From Gymnopilus junonius (taxonomy: Eukaryota > Basidiomycota > Agaricomycetes > Agaricales > Galerinaceae): a stretch of 64,000 bases of DNA. Below, piece by piece: positions 22,366 to 34,100 of this stretch. Numbering within the stretch: the stretch's first letter is position 1; each line of letters opens with the position of its first letter. Where the stretch lies: positions 62,001 to 126,000 of the forward strand of contig JADNYJ010000071.1 in the NCBI GenBank assembly GCA_015501075.1, given 5' to 3'. The notes beneath the pieces are model-generated. The model was given only the letters and a program-made list of their open reading frames with translations. It did not search any database and was not told the origin of the DNA. The translations under genes were made by a program, and so were the position numbers.

Positions 22366-24200
22366 ATCTCAGCACCACCCAGTAGCTCTGCCTGGCCCAT
22401 AAATAGCCCGAATTTCCATAGAAAATGCGTCAATGAACGAATGTTTTCCTTCCAGCACGGTCTGCCACCCTAATGCCACGCGTGGCTGTGCTGGCGGACT
22501 GTCAATCCGACTATGTCTCGTCTCGATTCAGAATGGCGAAGAGACGCTGGAGGTGACGGAGACCCATGGGTGATGAATGGTGATAGGGATTGACGACTTG
22601 AAGGAGACCTCAGAGCTTCAGGTGCATGACGGTGGATGAGGAAGGGAGGCAATGTGAGTCACATCGCCTGATCAGCATGGTTGACTGACTTGATGACAAT
22701 CCTTTGCATGCCGTTCGTGGTCGGAAGAGGGGCACTGAGTCGAGAATGTACAGGCGAGAGCAGGACAGAGGGAAGAGGGAGGTCTTGACGTGATTGGAGA
22801 CGTGAATTTTGAAAAGCAGCTGGTTAGCCAAGGTGGGCTTCATGCGACCTGTTGAAAACCTTCCAGCCTGTGTCGGTCCTACAGCAGCTCCTTCTACCCC
22901 GTCAGCACCCATGGCAGTAGTTGCACCTCCTGCAATGAATGCTCCAGACCATTTTCCTTCTTCAAACCGACCTCTGCCTATGCGCCACTCCTAAGTCCGA
23001 GGGCTCATCGGACTCCGAGTCATCATTCTTGGACAAGTCGTAAGAGGGCGTAGCGACGTGTTCTTCTGCGGTGTACGCGTCATCGGATCTGGAAGTTCTG
23101 GCAGGCTAAGACATTGTTGAGGTGTTAAAGACGGCGGGTTGGACTGAGAGGGTATGGAATAGGGTACACCAGAGATTTGAAGCGTTCTTCACGAGTGGAC
23201 GCCGCCGATGCGACCTCATCTGCGGTTTGATGTATGATTTGAAGGAGGGCAGGGAAAAGTACCGTGAAAGTGAGGACTTGGGAGAAATTTCAGCTCAAAG
23301 ATTGAGAAGGAGCTGGTACAAGCGGACAACGTACCTTTGTAGGATAGGATGAAGCAGACCCTAGTCATTCCCCACCCAAATGTGCCTAGCTCTATCCCTG
23401 CGTCGACAAAAGGAAAATCTTGATTCCAGACAGATCCACGACACTTGTCCACGCCACAAGCGGACTGCCAGACAACCCATTCGAGACCTACAGACCGGCG
23501 AAGGGTGAATGGTGAGATTGAGGTGATAGTACCAACGAAAATGCTTGATAAAGTGAGAATGCTGAATGACAACTGGAAGAAGGAATCAGCAGAGTTCTGT
23601 AGAAAGTACGGAGGAATCTTCAACTCACCTCTTTCCTTACTGCACGGGACAAGGCGTACCGGATTCGGGTACGAAATTTTTCGCGGCCAACGAGGGCACG
23701 GTGTTCAGCAAACCTGTAGAACCTCAGTCCGTGCGCGTGGCGACCTGCTAAAGCCGATGGACTGGCGTCTAAGGATGCTTCCTAAGATTCCTCCCTTCCT
23801 CCGTCCATGCACATGATACTCCCACGCCTCCTTCAATGCACACTCAAGGACGTTCATCTTCATCAACTTCGGATGCCCTACGTGCCACTTGAAAGTTCGA
23901 ATTCCACCTCCAGCACCTCTTTCTGAAGCAGGCAGTGGCTTTCAGGTGCTAGAGCTTGCCCGAGTGCGGCTGGCGATTGAGTAAGTGGCAGAGCTGGAGC
24001 TACCGTCCTCGAATAGGCTGTAGGAGGGCGTAAGGGAACATTTTCCTGTAGTGCACGTGTGGTTGATTCCAGATATGCGCGACAAAGTTGGACGTGGCTG
24101 AAGTAGTCCTGAGGGCGGGCGGATTGGAGGAATACGGAATAGGGTATACCAGGTGTCCGAGTTGGAAGCCGAAGAGGTTTCGAAGGCATGATCTATGCTG
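22366..24200 (+). repeat. Segmental duplication, copy 1
   Basis: At least three blocks match 31135-32060 in the same direction: 22366-22650 with 31163-31440, about 22894-22930 with 31135-31172, and 23745-24140 with 31640-32030. The last block is very similar (cgtctaaggatgcttcctaa in both). A minus-strand frame inside it (24189-23878, with YFSHVQLCRAYLESTTRALQ) is open here but broken by frameshift in the other copy. No family is recognised, so this is duplicated DNA holding remnants of an unknown gene. Confidence 0.65.
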
Positions 24201-26691
24201 TATCAATTATGTAAAGGAGAGGTGTGCTCGGTATCGTGGATGGTGAAGTGAAGACTTTGAGCGAAATTTCAGGCAGGTCTCTCGTCCCGGGTCACGTGCA
24301 GTGCGAATTAACTCCTCCCTTCCCCAGCCCCTAACTCTCACTCCCAACCGACGTTATCCAGCATGGAGACATAAATCGGCATAGCGATACCGTCCCGCAT
24401 CCCCACATGTGTGATCCCCTCCGTCGGATTGCCCAGGCTTATTGATGCCCATCGAAAATCCGTGTAAGGGTGACATTGCTTGGATAGTGATGGAGATGGA
24501 GACGGGGAATGGTGCACCCATGGGGCGTTGACTGACAAAGATGAATGCGCGGTGGCGGTTCGCTTGAGCTGGCATAGGTCGTTAGTGACGAGAGAGTAGG
24601 GAGGGTAGTGGGGGTCGAAGACAAGAGGTCCGAGGGTATGATATTAACGAGAGCCGTGCGTGCACAAGCAAAGGAGGATGTGGATGTAAGGAGAGCGTGA
24701 GGCGGGCAGAGGATGGGGAGGAGATGGATGATGTCGTGGATGAAACGAATGAGAGGTTCTGAATCAGATTCGGAGCTGGAACTGATGGGAGCATGAGCTT
24801 CGTGGTTGGTTGAAGCTGTAATGACAGAGGGTGTCGTTCAAGCTGAGGGTGCGGGGTCAATGCCGCATTCAAAAATGACGGACGAAGAAGAGTGCCTGTA
24901 AGAGATGATGTTAACCGGACGTGAGGAAGTAAGAACAATAAGAAGAAAGCGTACATAGAAGTGAGCGAGGAGGGGATGAAGCTCAGAGATGTCGGGCACA
25001 GTCATGGATCTCCTACGATGCTCTCTCGAGGGCGATGCCAGAGCGTTGTTCTGGGTCATATACCTCAGATCCACCAGCGGAGACCCAGAGTAGGAAGCTA
25101 CCAAAACATTACCATGAGCAAAAGAGGAGAGCATCAAAAAACATGACATACGTACGAAATAGTTTTGAAGCCACAGGGATGGATGGAAAACAGGAAGGTG
25201 TTAGAGATTCAGATTTGAGAAAGCGAAAGACGGCGCAGCCAGCCGCTGTGAAAAAGTCACGCGTAATTATTAGGTAATCCTCGTCGCTGAGGTTTTGCGA
25301 CCAGGCCTGCCAACTTTGAAGGCATTTTTATATGCCAGCTCATGCCTGCGCTCCATCTCGCAACATGTCTACAAGAGAAGGAGGGATAATATGGGTTAAA
25401 TACCCAACAGGTATGTCACAGAACGCTTTTTCTACCTTGCGATAATCCTGAATCTTTGGGTGCAGGTAATTGCTCGTATAAATACTCTGGCGGCGTACCC
25501 AACTCACCATCTCCTTCATCCGGAAGAGTGGGACGCAGGTAGATCCACTGCTGACTACATTACCTGGACTAGTCAAATTACGCCCACACCATGCACATGC
25601 ACACCCGTTGACCGACCCGGAGTTTGATTGGATAGACCAGGTCGCGTCCCTTCGGCTCTGAACAGAGCTTACGCGCCAATGGAACTCTCCATTTAATTTT
25701 CATATACTGAAATACTGTCCAACTGTCAGTTAAGATCACCGACAAGAAAATCTCAATATTAGACTACGTAGTGTTTCAAACGACGTCTTACGGAAAGAGC
25801 TACCTATGCTTAATTTCAGTTCGAAATTTTCAGGTTAACATTACTTTCGTTGACAGAAATATTCTCTTTATTCTACAGGATACTAATTTTGTATGCTTGC
25901 TCCTCCTGACTGGCTGTGGACGACTCCACAACCTATTCACTTTCTTCTAATAGACTTCCATTTTTTATTGTGTGTACATACACCTGCGGTCCGCTTCTTT
26001 TGCGATGGAAGTGGGCTGATTGATAGACAATCATCGATTTAACTCTGTTGATGGCATAACAGAATCATTACGTCGATTTACAGAGAAAATGATCTACTTG
26101 TATGTATTGGGCAATTCTCGCACAAATGTTTATTTCAGTTCCGTTATGAAAAATTGAGATCGCGTTTTTGTTGAATCCATTAATCATATGAAATGATATG
26201 TGATAGTGATAGATTTGTATGTATGTATCCGAATAGGTAGGGCACTATTGTGCGATAATTTCAAAGCAGACTTGACGTTCAGAATTAGCACTGCATCGTG
26301 CCTCTAACCGAACGTGGATGAACGTCAACAACTAATCGGTGCTTAGATATATTTTCAGATGGTCTCAGCATTTGGTCCTACTTGTCCATTTGTGGACATG
26401 TGGTGGATTAAATGGATGTTGTCTTTTGCTCCGAGAGAATCCAAAATGGAGAGAGGAGTGATTGTGTCTTGACTCTTTCAGCCTTTCATGCTCCCGAAAT
26501 GGGATCTCTATCTGCAACATATTTGGACACACCATGGTCCAATGGAGAAGAAATTGAGAGCGAATAGCTGAGTCAAACCAGGCTAGTACATAACACAGAA
26601 TGATAATATTGCTTGTTTAGTATTGAGAAAATTATACAACTTTGAGGACTGGAACGCTATGTTCAGGCGGAAACTATCTTGTCTGACAATC
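24201..26691. other. No firm gene; AT-rich towards 26.5 kb
   Basis: Minus-strand open frames between 24340 and 25150 are Ser/Pro-rich, and none matches a family I know. From 25600 to 26690 the DNA is AT-rich, with stops in all frames, up to the 3' end of copy D. Confidence 0.3.
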
Positions 26692-27126
26692 TTAGTTATT
26701 TAAGCCGATATGCCAGCCTGGTTCTCCATCGAAGCCATACGTAGCAAGCATCTTCTTCAACTCTTCGACCTTGTCTGGGCTTGGAATGAGCTTATCGTCT
26801 GGTCTAGTGTGCCAAGTGAACACGATGGCAATCTCTTCAAGTGGATTACCCTTGACACGAATGAGGCGATGCCTTGCAAGGGGCTCATCATGCGTGATTT
26901 TATTGCACTTGTCTGTAAGCTCTGCATAAAAGTCTTGACAGAGTTGCATGTATTCTGGACTCTCAGTGTCGATATCTTCGGTCCCCGAGGCCATGGCATC
27001 GGCTTTCTTTTTCAAACATGCAGCAATACAATCATCATCGAGGACGAAGCCCCATGCTGCAGGCTTTGGATAACGCGATAATGGACGGAGTGGTTGAGAA
27101 GGAGTCGCTTTGCCAGCAGTATCCAT
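26692..27126 (-). CDS. Copy D of the orphan family, intact (144 residues)
   Basis: The frame runs from ATG 27126 to TAA 26692 and is closest to copy C: same length, with CQDFYAELTDKCNKI and LATYGFDGEPGW. It begins with a short variable leader before SQPLRPLSRYPKPAAWGFVL. Like copy C it has a GC-AG 5' UTR intron (27129-27184, donor gcaagt) ending two bases before the ATG. A TATA-like stretch (tttttatataatata, about 27237-27251) lies just upstream and fits a promoter. There are no frameshifts. The function is unknown. Confidence 0.8.
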   Translation of the reverse strand: MDTAGKATPSQPLRPLSRYPKPAAWGFVLDDDCIAACLKKKADAMASGTEDIDTESPEYMQLCQDFYAELTDKCNKITHDEPLARHRLIRVKGNPLEEIAIVFTWHTRPDDKLIPSPDKVEELKKMLATYGFDGEPGWHIGLNN

Positions 27127-27251
27127 AGCTAATGGCAATAAGCATAGGTCAAAATGACTTGTGAAATAGATAGTGTTGACTTGCCTGTGTCGATGCGCGC
27201 TCCTGTTGAGGTAGTTCAAGTTGGACGACACAAGCTCTTTTTATATAATAT

Positions 27252-27935
27252 ATTCACGTTGGTATGTAAGTGTCACATGATTCTGTGTACTTGTTTTCAC
27301 GTTACCAAATTAGTTTGAAATTAGTTCCAGATTCATCGACGTTCATCATTCTTTGCTCCATTTTCTTTGCTTATTTACTTGGACGCTTAATGATTACTTG
27401 TGGGTGTCAGCTTCAATCAACATATGTCATCTAGGGGTTAATACACGTCTTCTGAATACACATTAGCTTACAGTGGCAAGTTCTAACTTCTAAACAGTCC
27501 GTGGATGATTCCAATCATAATGGACGCCTCGACTATCCATTTTACCGAATTGTTGTCGGGTCTCATGAATGAGATAAATAACTTACTCATCCGAACATGT
27601 GATAGTTGTTGCGCTCCGATTGGTATGTTTTCCTTGAAGAAAGGCACATTTTACTTCCCATGAGGGGAAATACTCAATTGAGGTTACGGGAAGGAACTTG
27701 CAACACAACACATCTTAATAAGGAAGTAGTTCAAACTTGCGTTGATTTGTCCATTCTAGTACTTAGCATTTGATGTGCAACCAAAATTAAAAGGCAATTC
27801 ATTATGGGTAAACCGCCATCTATCTGGAGTTATTGACTGACTGACCGGTGTCCATACTCTTGTTCAGATTTCTTGTCTTGATGGAATGTTTCTTGAAGTT
27901 GGCGTTATGCCTTATTCCAAATCTAGACTACGAGG
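27252..27935. other. Intergenic
   Basis: AT-rich DNA between the divergent copy D and the 27.9-kb gene. It probably holds both promoters. No repeat or open frame of note. Confidence 0.35.
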
Positions 27936-29395
27936 GTGCATGTGGATAATAACCTCACTGTTGCACTGGGAGCGTATACATATATAAAGTCCCACTTAAT
28001 TTTTTTTACCTTGCAATGGAAGACCCCTTCTGAGCATGGCACAAACACTACTTTCTCCATCTCACAACTTGATCGTGTAGGGGGTGGTATTGCCAGTGCA
28101 TATTCGACTCTTGAGAACCCTCGAGGTTTGGAGTGCATGTGGAATTCACCTTTTGGTGATACTTTACATGACCTACTACCTCAGAAGAACTTCTCGTTAT
28201 ACTCCCCTTATAGGCTCTGGATGCCAGAACTCATAAAAAGGGAGAAGGAAACTAGAAATCGATTTGATAAATTGGGCCTCGATTTTGACGACAACCCCAA
28301 GTACAAACGAGGAACATTTACGCTAACTAAAGGATACCTTGATGAAGCAGTCGAGAAAGCTGAGGAATATTTGGACCGCAATGTCCAGGCTCCACGGCCC
28401 CCGAATCCTAGGCAGGAACGAACATCCACTAGAATCCAAATCAACAAAGATAAAAGAATTAAGAAAAGGAAAGCCACTTTGGAGAAAGACATCACAAAGC
28501 TTTATCAAGACAGGAAGGGGATACTCGACAAGCAAGCAGAGGTTTCCAAAGGTACAGCATTTCTCCTTTGCTTTTTCTCTTTATTAGTGACTCAGAGTTA
28601 TTTACTTCATAAGATGACGCTGATTCCGTTGCCGAAAGCCGCAGACAAGATCCATACGATATCAGTATTGAGTCCATTTCTGACTCAACAGCGTTTGACA
28701 AGGAGCCTGATATGTTTATCTCTATTCACGGAAAAGTCAAACTTCCAGAGCCCAGGAACAGGGAAGAGAAATTTGTCCACATGCTGCGCGGTACATTTAA
28801 GATCTATTTCAGTCTTGGTGTTGCCATTGTCGAGTTTAAACGCGGGCCCAGCCGCTTTTTTGACAAGGACCGTTATATCAGAACTGCTCTTGAGCTCATC
28901 GGTGAAGCACAAGCAGATCTCCTCCAGTATTGTTCCGCATATTTTGCTTGCTACCCGGATGAAGACAGTGTCGTCGCCATTGGTACAAGTGGTGGATACT
29001 GGACTTGGACAAATATTAAACGAGAGAACACACCCAGGTGGGATTTCGTCAAAGCACGTGCTAATGACAGCAGTGCGAAGAACAAGCAGCTCGCAAAGAA
29101 ATGGAGGGATCTCTTCATAAAACCAGTATATCTAGGGACTGAACAGTCGGACCAAGAACTTACCAAAATCCGGGATGACCACATCTTGCCACTCCTTGAC
29201 CGTATTCCTGACCCACCAGAGTTTTTGCAACAAGACGAAGAAGGGGAAGAAGAACAAGCAAATGAAGATGAAGATGAAGATGAAGACGAAGACGAAGATG
29301 AAGATGAGGAACAGGAACAGGAAGAAGACGAGGAACCGGAAGACAACGGTAGATGGCCAGAAGACATAGAAGAAGAAGCAGCTTGGGAAATGTAA
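27936..29395 (+). CDS. Unknown protein with acidic C-terminal tail (about 465 residues)
   Basis: Exon 27936-28551 and exon 28614-29395 are joined over a 62-base intron (gtacag...cataag) in phase 1. The N-terminal half includes a basic, coiled stretch (about residues 130-205). The second half has a compact domain: LGVAIVEFKRGPSR, then a helix ELIGEAQADLLQYCSAYFA, then a strand-like SVVAIGTSGGYWTWTNI. The order strand with E-x-K, then a helix with Gln and Tyr, weakly recalls PD-(D/E)XK nucleases, but I cannot confirm this. The last 60 residues are almost pure Glu/Asp. The first 35 residues may be intron or 5' UTR, so the true start could be further on. It lies directly upstream of copy E on the same strand. 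Confidence 0.65.
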
Positions 29396-29750
29396 ACAAT
29401 GTAGATGGGGACAGAAATTGTACAGTACGAGTTCAAAGACGTAGATGACAGAGATGACAGACAACGTGCACATGATTGGATCAATTAATGAATGACAGAG
29501 ATTGAGGTTGATGAGGTATCGCCCCTTGAGCTTCAGCTTGAATTGTTCAATATGTCACAGGTTGGCGGGATAACGCCAGTTGAGGGGATTATGAAACTTC
29601 GGAGTCGCAAACAAGTATGGGAAAGAGTGAGGCGCACAAACGGCATAAGGCAGTGGAGATGGTGGCCAAGTCGCAGGTGCGCACATCGATACAAGTAAGC
29701 CAACCCATCCATTTCGTAGGTTGTTTCGACTTACAATTTTCTCATTAGCT

Positions 29751-30185
29751 ATGGCTCCTACTGACGAAACAATTCCTTCTCAACCACTCCGCCCATTATC
29801 GCGCTATCCCAAGCCCGCAGCATGGGGTTTCCTCCTCGATGATCACCACATTGCTTCACTCTTGAAAGAGCAATACGATGCTATCTGCGCTGGTCCTGAA
29901 GATATTTCTATCCAGAGTTCAAAGTACATGAAAATCTGTGAAGACTTTTATTCGGAGCTCATAAACAAATGCAATGAAATAACCAAGGATGAACCTCGTG
30001 CCACGCACCGATTCGTTCGCGTGAAGGGACAGTCATATGAAGAGAATGCTATCGCGTTCACCTGGCACACTAGGCCAGACGATAAGCTCATTCCGAGCCC
30101 AGAAAAGGTCTAAGAGTTGAAGAGGATGCTTGCTACGTATGGTTTCATTGAAGAACCACGCTGGTACATTGGCATAAATGACTAG
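29751..30185 (+). pseudogene. Copy E of the orphan family, premature stop
   Basis: The frame is intact from ATG 29751 to residue 121, where TAA at 30111-30113 replaces a Glu codon (sister copies read V-E-E-L-K at this place). The remaining 23 codons, ending YIGIND and TAG at 30183-30185, stay in frame. It is closest to copy A, sharing SIQSSKYM. The 5' UTR intron (gttgtt...cattag) again ends two bases before the ATG. A protein lacking the conserved LATYGF end could still be made, so this may be a truncated allele and not a dead gene. Confidence 0.8.
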
Positions 30186-30486
30186 TAGTCGGGAGGGGAG
30201 TATAGGTGATTAATGTATGAACGGAGGGCCAGCACCAATCGTTCCCATTCTACGTTATGTGCGCTCGCATTTGTACTTATCTCGCCGCACGTATAGTTTA
30301 CCCGGTGTAGATATTGATTTTCCTGAAGACGACAACATATAATTTGTAACTCACTCCGTGTGCACGTTCTTTGAATCTAAGTTACCCGTGTAGACGCTGG
30401 AAGAGAATGGAACCTGATATTATAAATTTCTGAGTAAAAACTTTTATCATAAGCATACCTGTTAAGTTCGACTATCCAGTCGCTGC
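30186..30486. other. 3' flank of copy E
   Basis: AT-rich. No gene, repeat boundary or motif seen. Confidence 0.35.
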
Positions 30487-30665
30487 TGAATCCATCATTT
30501 CGATGGGTATACCCTCCGGATTGGACGTCATTCTCTTCAGTCCTGGCGTAAACTCTGCAAATAGGGATGACATACCAAGCATCAATGTCGCCGCAACCAA
30601 CAGAGCAGCACCTTAGGGATCTTTTGGGATAGAACTTCTCAGTTCTGCAACGGTGCTGGCCAACT
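30487..30665 (-). pseudogene. Fragment of an unknown membrane protein
   Basis: The minus strand reads LASTVAELRSSIPKDP, an in-frame TAA, then a hydrophobic segment (AALLVAATLMLGMSSLFAEF) and a short polar tail. The helix-turn pattern around the stop looks coding, so this is probably one exon of a decayed gene. The family is not recognised. Confidence 0.3.
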
Positions 30666-30985
30666 TAAATAGAAAGTACTGTGCAGGTTAAATTTTGGGT
30701 GAATTGATGGTAAGAGAATGAAAGTATCACCTTGCAAGGTACCGCACAAGAATTCAAACGGATTGCGATGCAATGTGGAATTGTCAGACAAAAAATTGAC
30801 CATAGGTGAATGCGGCTGGGGAGTGCGTCAAACGGCGGAGCCGACCCAAGCCGTTTGGCTAAAAGAGATCCCTGACTTGACCAAGGCCATCATTATGGGT
30901 CACGCCGCCCACGGAGCACCAAACATTTTCTCCTCAAAACACCATAGAACATCGATCAACCCGTCTGCTGCCTTCCAATACCGCC

Positions 30986-31162
30986 ATGTCAGAAGAACGC
31001 CACACATCGCCATCGCCGTTCCACAGACACTCATTATCCAGCAAAATTCACGCCCTCGGAGCCAAGCTGAGCCGGACACTGACACCAAACAGCAAAAACG
31101 ATGCCTACTCCACTGCAGACAGACAGCTCCTCCCTCTACCCCGTCAGCACCCATGGCAGTAG
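30986..31162 (+). CDS. Putative exon, related to the one at 13.3 kb
   Basis: A 58-codon frame from ATG 30986. Its first 35 residues match the minus-strand exon at 13331: the Ser/Pro leader, then SLSSKIHALGAKLSRTLTP and KNDAYSTAD. It then loses similarity and stops at 31160-31162. It lies at the left edge of the second duplicated segment. It may be a remnant or one exon of a small gene of unknown function. Confidence 0.3.
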   Translation: MSEERHTSPSPFHRHSLSSKIHALGAKLSRTLTPNSKNDAYSTADRQLLPLPRQHPWQ

Positions 31163-32060
31163 CTGCACCACCCACTAGTTCTGCCCTGCACATTAATAGC
31201 GATCTCCATAGAGAATGCCCCAATGGACGAATTCCTTCCAGCGCGGCCTTCCGCCGCATGTGGCTGTGCTGATATTGAGCTCGGACTATCGATCCGACTT
31301 CGTTCCGTCTGGGCTTTCAGCATTGGCATGAAAGGCTGGAGCTGACGGAGGCCAGCGAGTGAAGGATGGTGACAGGGATGATGAGGAGATCGCAGAGCGT
31401 AAAGCGCTGGATAATGTACGAGGAAGAGGGAGTAGGAATTGGGATACCTCACCTGGTTAGGGTGATGAACGAGCAATATTGGTTATGATGATGACGATGA
31501 TACGGCACGCCGATCGGGGTCGGAAGAGAAAAAGCGAGGCGAGGATGTGCTCGCGGGAGTGGAACAGAGAGGGGTGTTCATAAGATTGAAGATGAGAGCG
31601 GATGTAGGAACTGACTGATTAGGCTTTGCTTGGGCTGAATTCGACCTGCTAAAACCGACGGACTAGCGTCTAAGGATGCTTCCTAAGTTTCTTCCCCTCC
31701 TCCGTCCCTGCACACGATACTCCTACACCTCCTTCAACGCACACTCAAGGATGTTCATCTTCAACTTCAGATGCCCTACGTGCCACTCGAAAGTTCGAAT
31801 TTCGCCTCCAGCACCTCTTTCTGAAGCAGGCAGTGGCTTTCAGGTGCTAGAGCTTGCCCTAGTGCAGCAGGCGATTGAAAGTGGCGGAGCTGGAGTTATC
31901 GCCCTTGAATAGGCTGTAGGAGGGCGTAAGGGAACATTTTCCTGTAGTGCACGTGTGGTTGATTCCAGATATGCGCGACAAAGTTGGACGTGGCTGAAGT
32001 AGTCCTGAGGGCGAATGGATTGGAGGAATACTAAACAGTATATGCTGAGCTTCCGATGCG
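31135..32060 (+). repeat. Segmental duplication, copy 2
   Basis: Counterpart of 22366-24200, same direction, shorter by internal losses. The block 31640-32030 is the best conserved. The open frame present in copy 1 (YFSHVQLCRAYLESTTRALQ) is also readable here, but a frameshift and a TAG follow it. Confidence 0.65.
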
Positions 32061-33352
32061 CTCTTCATGGGGAGTTGGATGCCGATGAAGTTTCGAAGGG
32101 ATGATGGATGATGTATGATTTAGAGGAGAGGTAGGGTTTGCATTGTGTATGGTCGAAGTGAAGGCTTTGAATGAAATTTCAAACCAAAACTCAACAGAGA
32201 AAGGGTGTATGAAGACAACATACCATAGTAGGACACAGTGAAGCCGATTCACGTTGCTCTCTGCTTGAATGTCCCCAACCAACTTTCCTGAGTCGAAGAA
32301 CGGGAATTTCCTTCAGCAGTAGGTTATAACACCGAAAAAGACTGTTCGACAATGGCAAGCGAGTCTTCAGTAGGAAGACTGGACAGGCCGCTAATACTTC
32401 CCTCTCCATCCCGCAAATGACCCATTCGAGATCCAGCGACGGTTGAATGCGTAACGTTGAATATTATGTAAGGGGCGAGATTGAGGCGACAAAGATAACG
32501 CGAAATTGTGCTAGACAAAGGGACGATAACAGGAAGAATGTATTAGAACAGAATTCTGGAGAAAGTCTAGAAAACTCTTCGAGCTCACCTCCATCCGTAT
32601 CGCACAGGACAAGCAGCCAAGGTTCGGGTGAGATCTTTTTGGGATTCGCACATCATTCAGCAAACCTACAGGACACAGGAAGTCAGAATACGACGAATTT
32701 TTGTACGGTCATCGAAAATACCTATTTCTTCTCGCAGTCTACGATGACGAGCATTCTCTCTGAAGCTGATAACTAACAGCTTTACCCGACAAATTCTACG
32801 CAAAGGCCCAGCCAGGGTGTTGAACGGTGTGGAGCAAGATCTGGACTAGTATAACCAAGTGTGCAATAGAACGACGTATTTCGACAAAAGAGGAGCAGGA
32901 GCCGTAGTCTGAGGGCCACTACAGAGAGGGAGCATGGTTGACGACAGAAGTGTGAGTGGAAGTCCGGAGTGATGCGTCACCAAAAGCCTGCCCGGGCCTG
33001 CTGAGTCGAGACTCGATGTAAGTATCTGGTGTATGTTTATGTTGAACCTCGTTTTATCTTAGGTCTTTTAAGTTAATAGGTTCCAATTGCTTGGCTGTAC
33101 ATACACATATAATAAGTTATCTTTTTGGTATCATATCCTTCTCTTAAGTAAATGGAGGAATAGAGACATTGTTCTGACCCTCGATATTCGGGAATCGGAA
33201 CAAGTGCCTTTTGTTACAAAAGGCACATAGGTCATCAAAAACATAACATTTCTTCCAGATTCTCAATTTAGTGAATCGTTATTTAAGTGAAAGTTCCAAA
33301 CAGATCTCGATGTGGGACCTCACAAGCACGAATGTTTATAGAGAGCTTTCGA
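32061..33352. other. No gene recognised
   Basis: Short frames without motif at 32031-32776. From 32800 on the DNA is AT-rich. A small palindrome lies near 33206-33226 (tgccttttgttacaaaaggca), a perfect stem that could be a hairpin; no element boundary could be tied to it. Confidence 0.3.
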
Positions 33353-34100
33353 TTACTGATAACCGTCTTTATTTTCCGTCAACTCGACATCAACTGTCGT
33401 AATTTCGGCGCGTGGCTTCAATTTGCATCCGTACAATGCAAGGGCGGTACTCAAAATCCCTAAAGCCAAATTTGGTCTTGCGAAGCCCCATCCTCTGAGG
33501 GCACAAAATGGGAAATAAGCGCCAGGAGTAACGGTACCCACGACCTGTCCAGCGATTTTTGCAAAGGTAGCAAAAATAATGGTCAGTACGATCAAATGTA
33601 GTGCGAGTGCCCACCAGGGAATTCCCATAAAAAGTATGAGAACCGTCGCTGGTACTTCTATTCCATGCCCATAGGTATGCGAGATGGCGATTGCTATTCC
33701 GGTTGTGATACCAACAATGGTGCAGAATATAATGATGCAGATGATCCAGCCCTTGAGCTTCGTTCTTGAGAAGATGCTAATTGCGAGGCTCAAGATCGCT
33801 ACAGGAAAACTGGGATACATCCACAGCGACACATTGAGACCTGAAATATCCCTATTGGGATCAGTCAAGTTGATTGCTGGCTCAAATAGCAGTGAAAGTG
33901 GGTATTTGGAGCCGAAGACACTCCCAAGCAATGTCATGGAGGTATGTTTGGAAACCTTCTTTGAAGAGAGTCAGAAGAGGGAATAGAAACCATGTTACGT
34001 TGGTACTGATGATCATCAGAACAAATAAGGCCCAATCCAGCGCCTTCGCATCGCATTGACCTTGAGGTCCGGACATGAGCAGTCGAACAAACAAGTTCAT
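33353..34100 (-). CDS. Multi-helix membrane protein of unknown family
   Basis: Exons 34100-33999 and 33955-33353 are joined over a short 43-base intron (gtaaca...agaag) in phase 0. The second exon has four clear hydrophobic helices: around SFPVAILSLAISIF, GWIICIIIFCTIVGITTGIA, PATVLILFMGIPWWALALHL with LIVLTIIFATFAKIAG, and NLALGILSTALALYG. It ends with a polar tail. The first exon adds another helix (DWALFVLMIIST). A loop between helices 1 and 2 contains Asn-rich sites. The start is uncertain: an acceptor (ttttctag) lies just before the ATG at 34100, so an upstream exon is possible. No family is recognised. Confidence 0.6.

Noticed and set aside
28951..29484. Ser-rich minus-strand open frame of 177 codons
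   Set aside because: It is the complement of the Glu/Asp-coding tail of the 27.9-kb gene; the length comes from the simple repeat.
33206..33226. Perfect short palindrome that could be a terminator
   Set aside because: Nuclear fungal genes do not use such terminators, and no gene end lies beside it.
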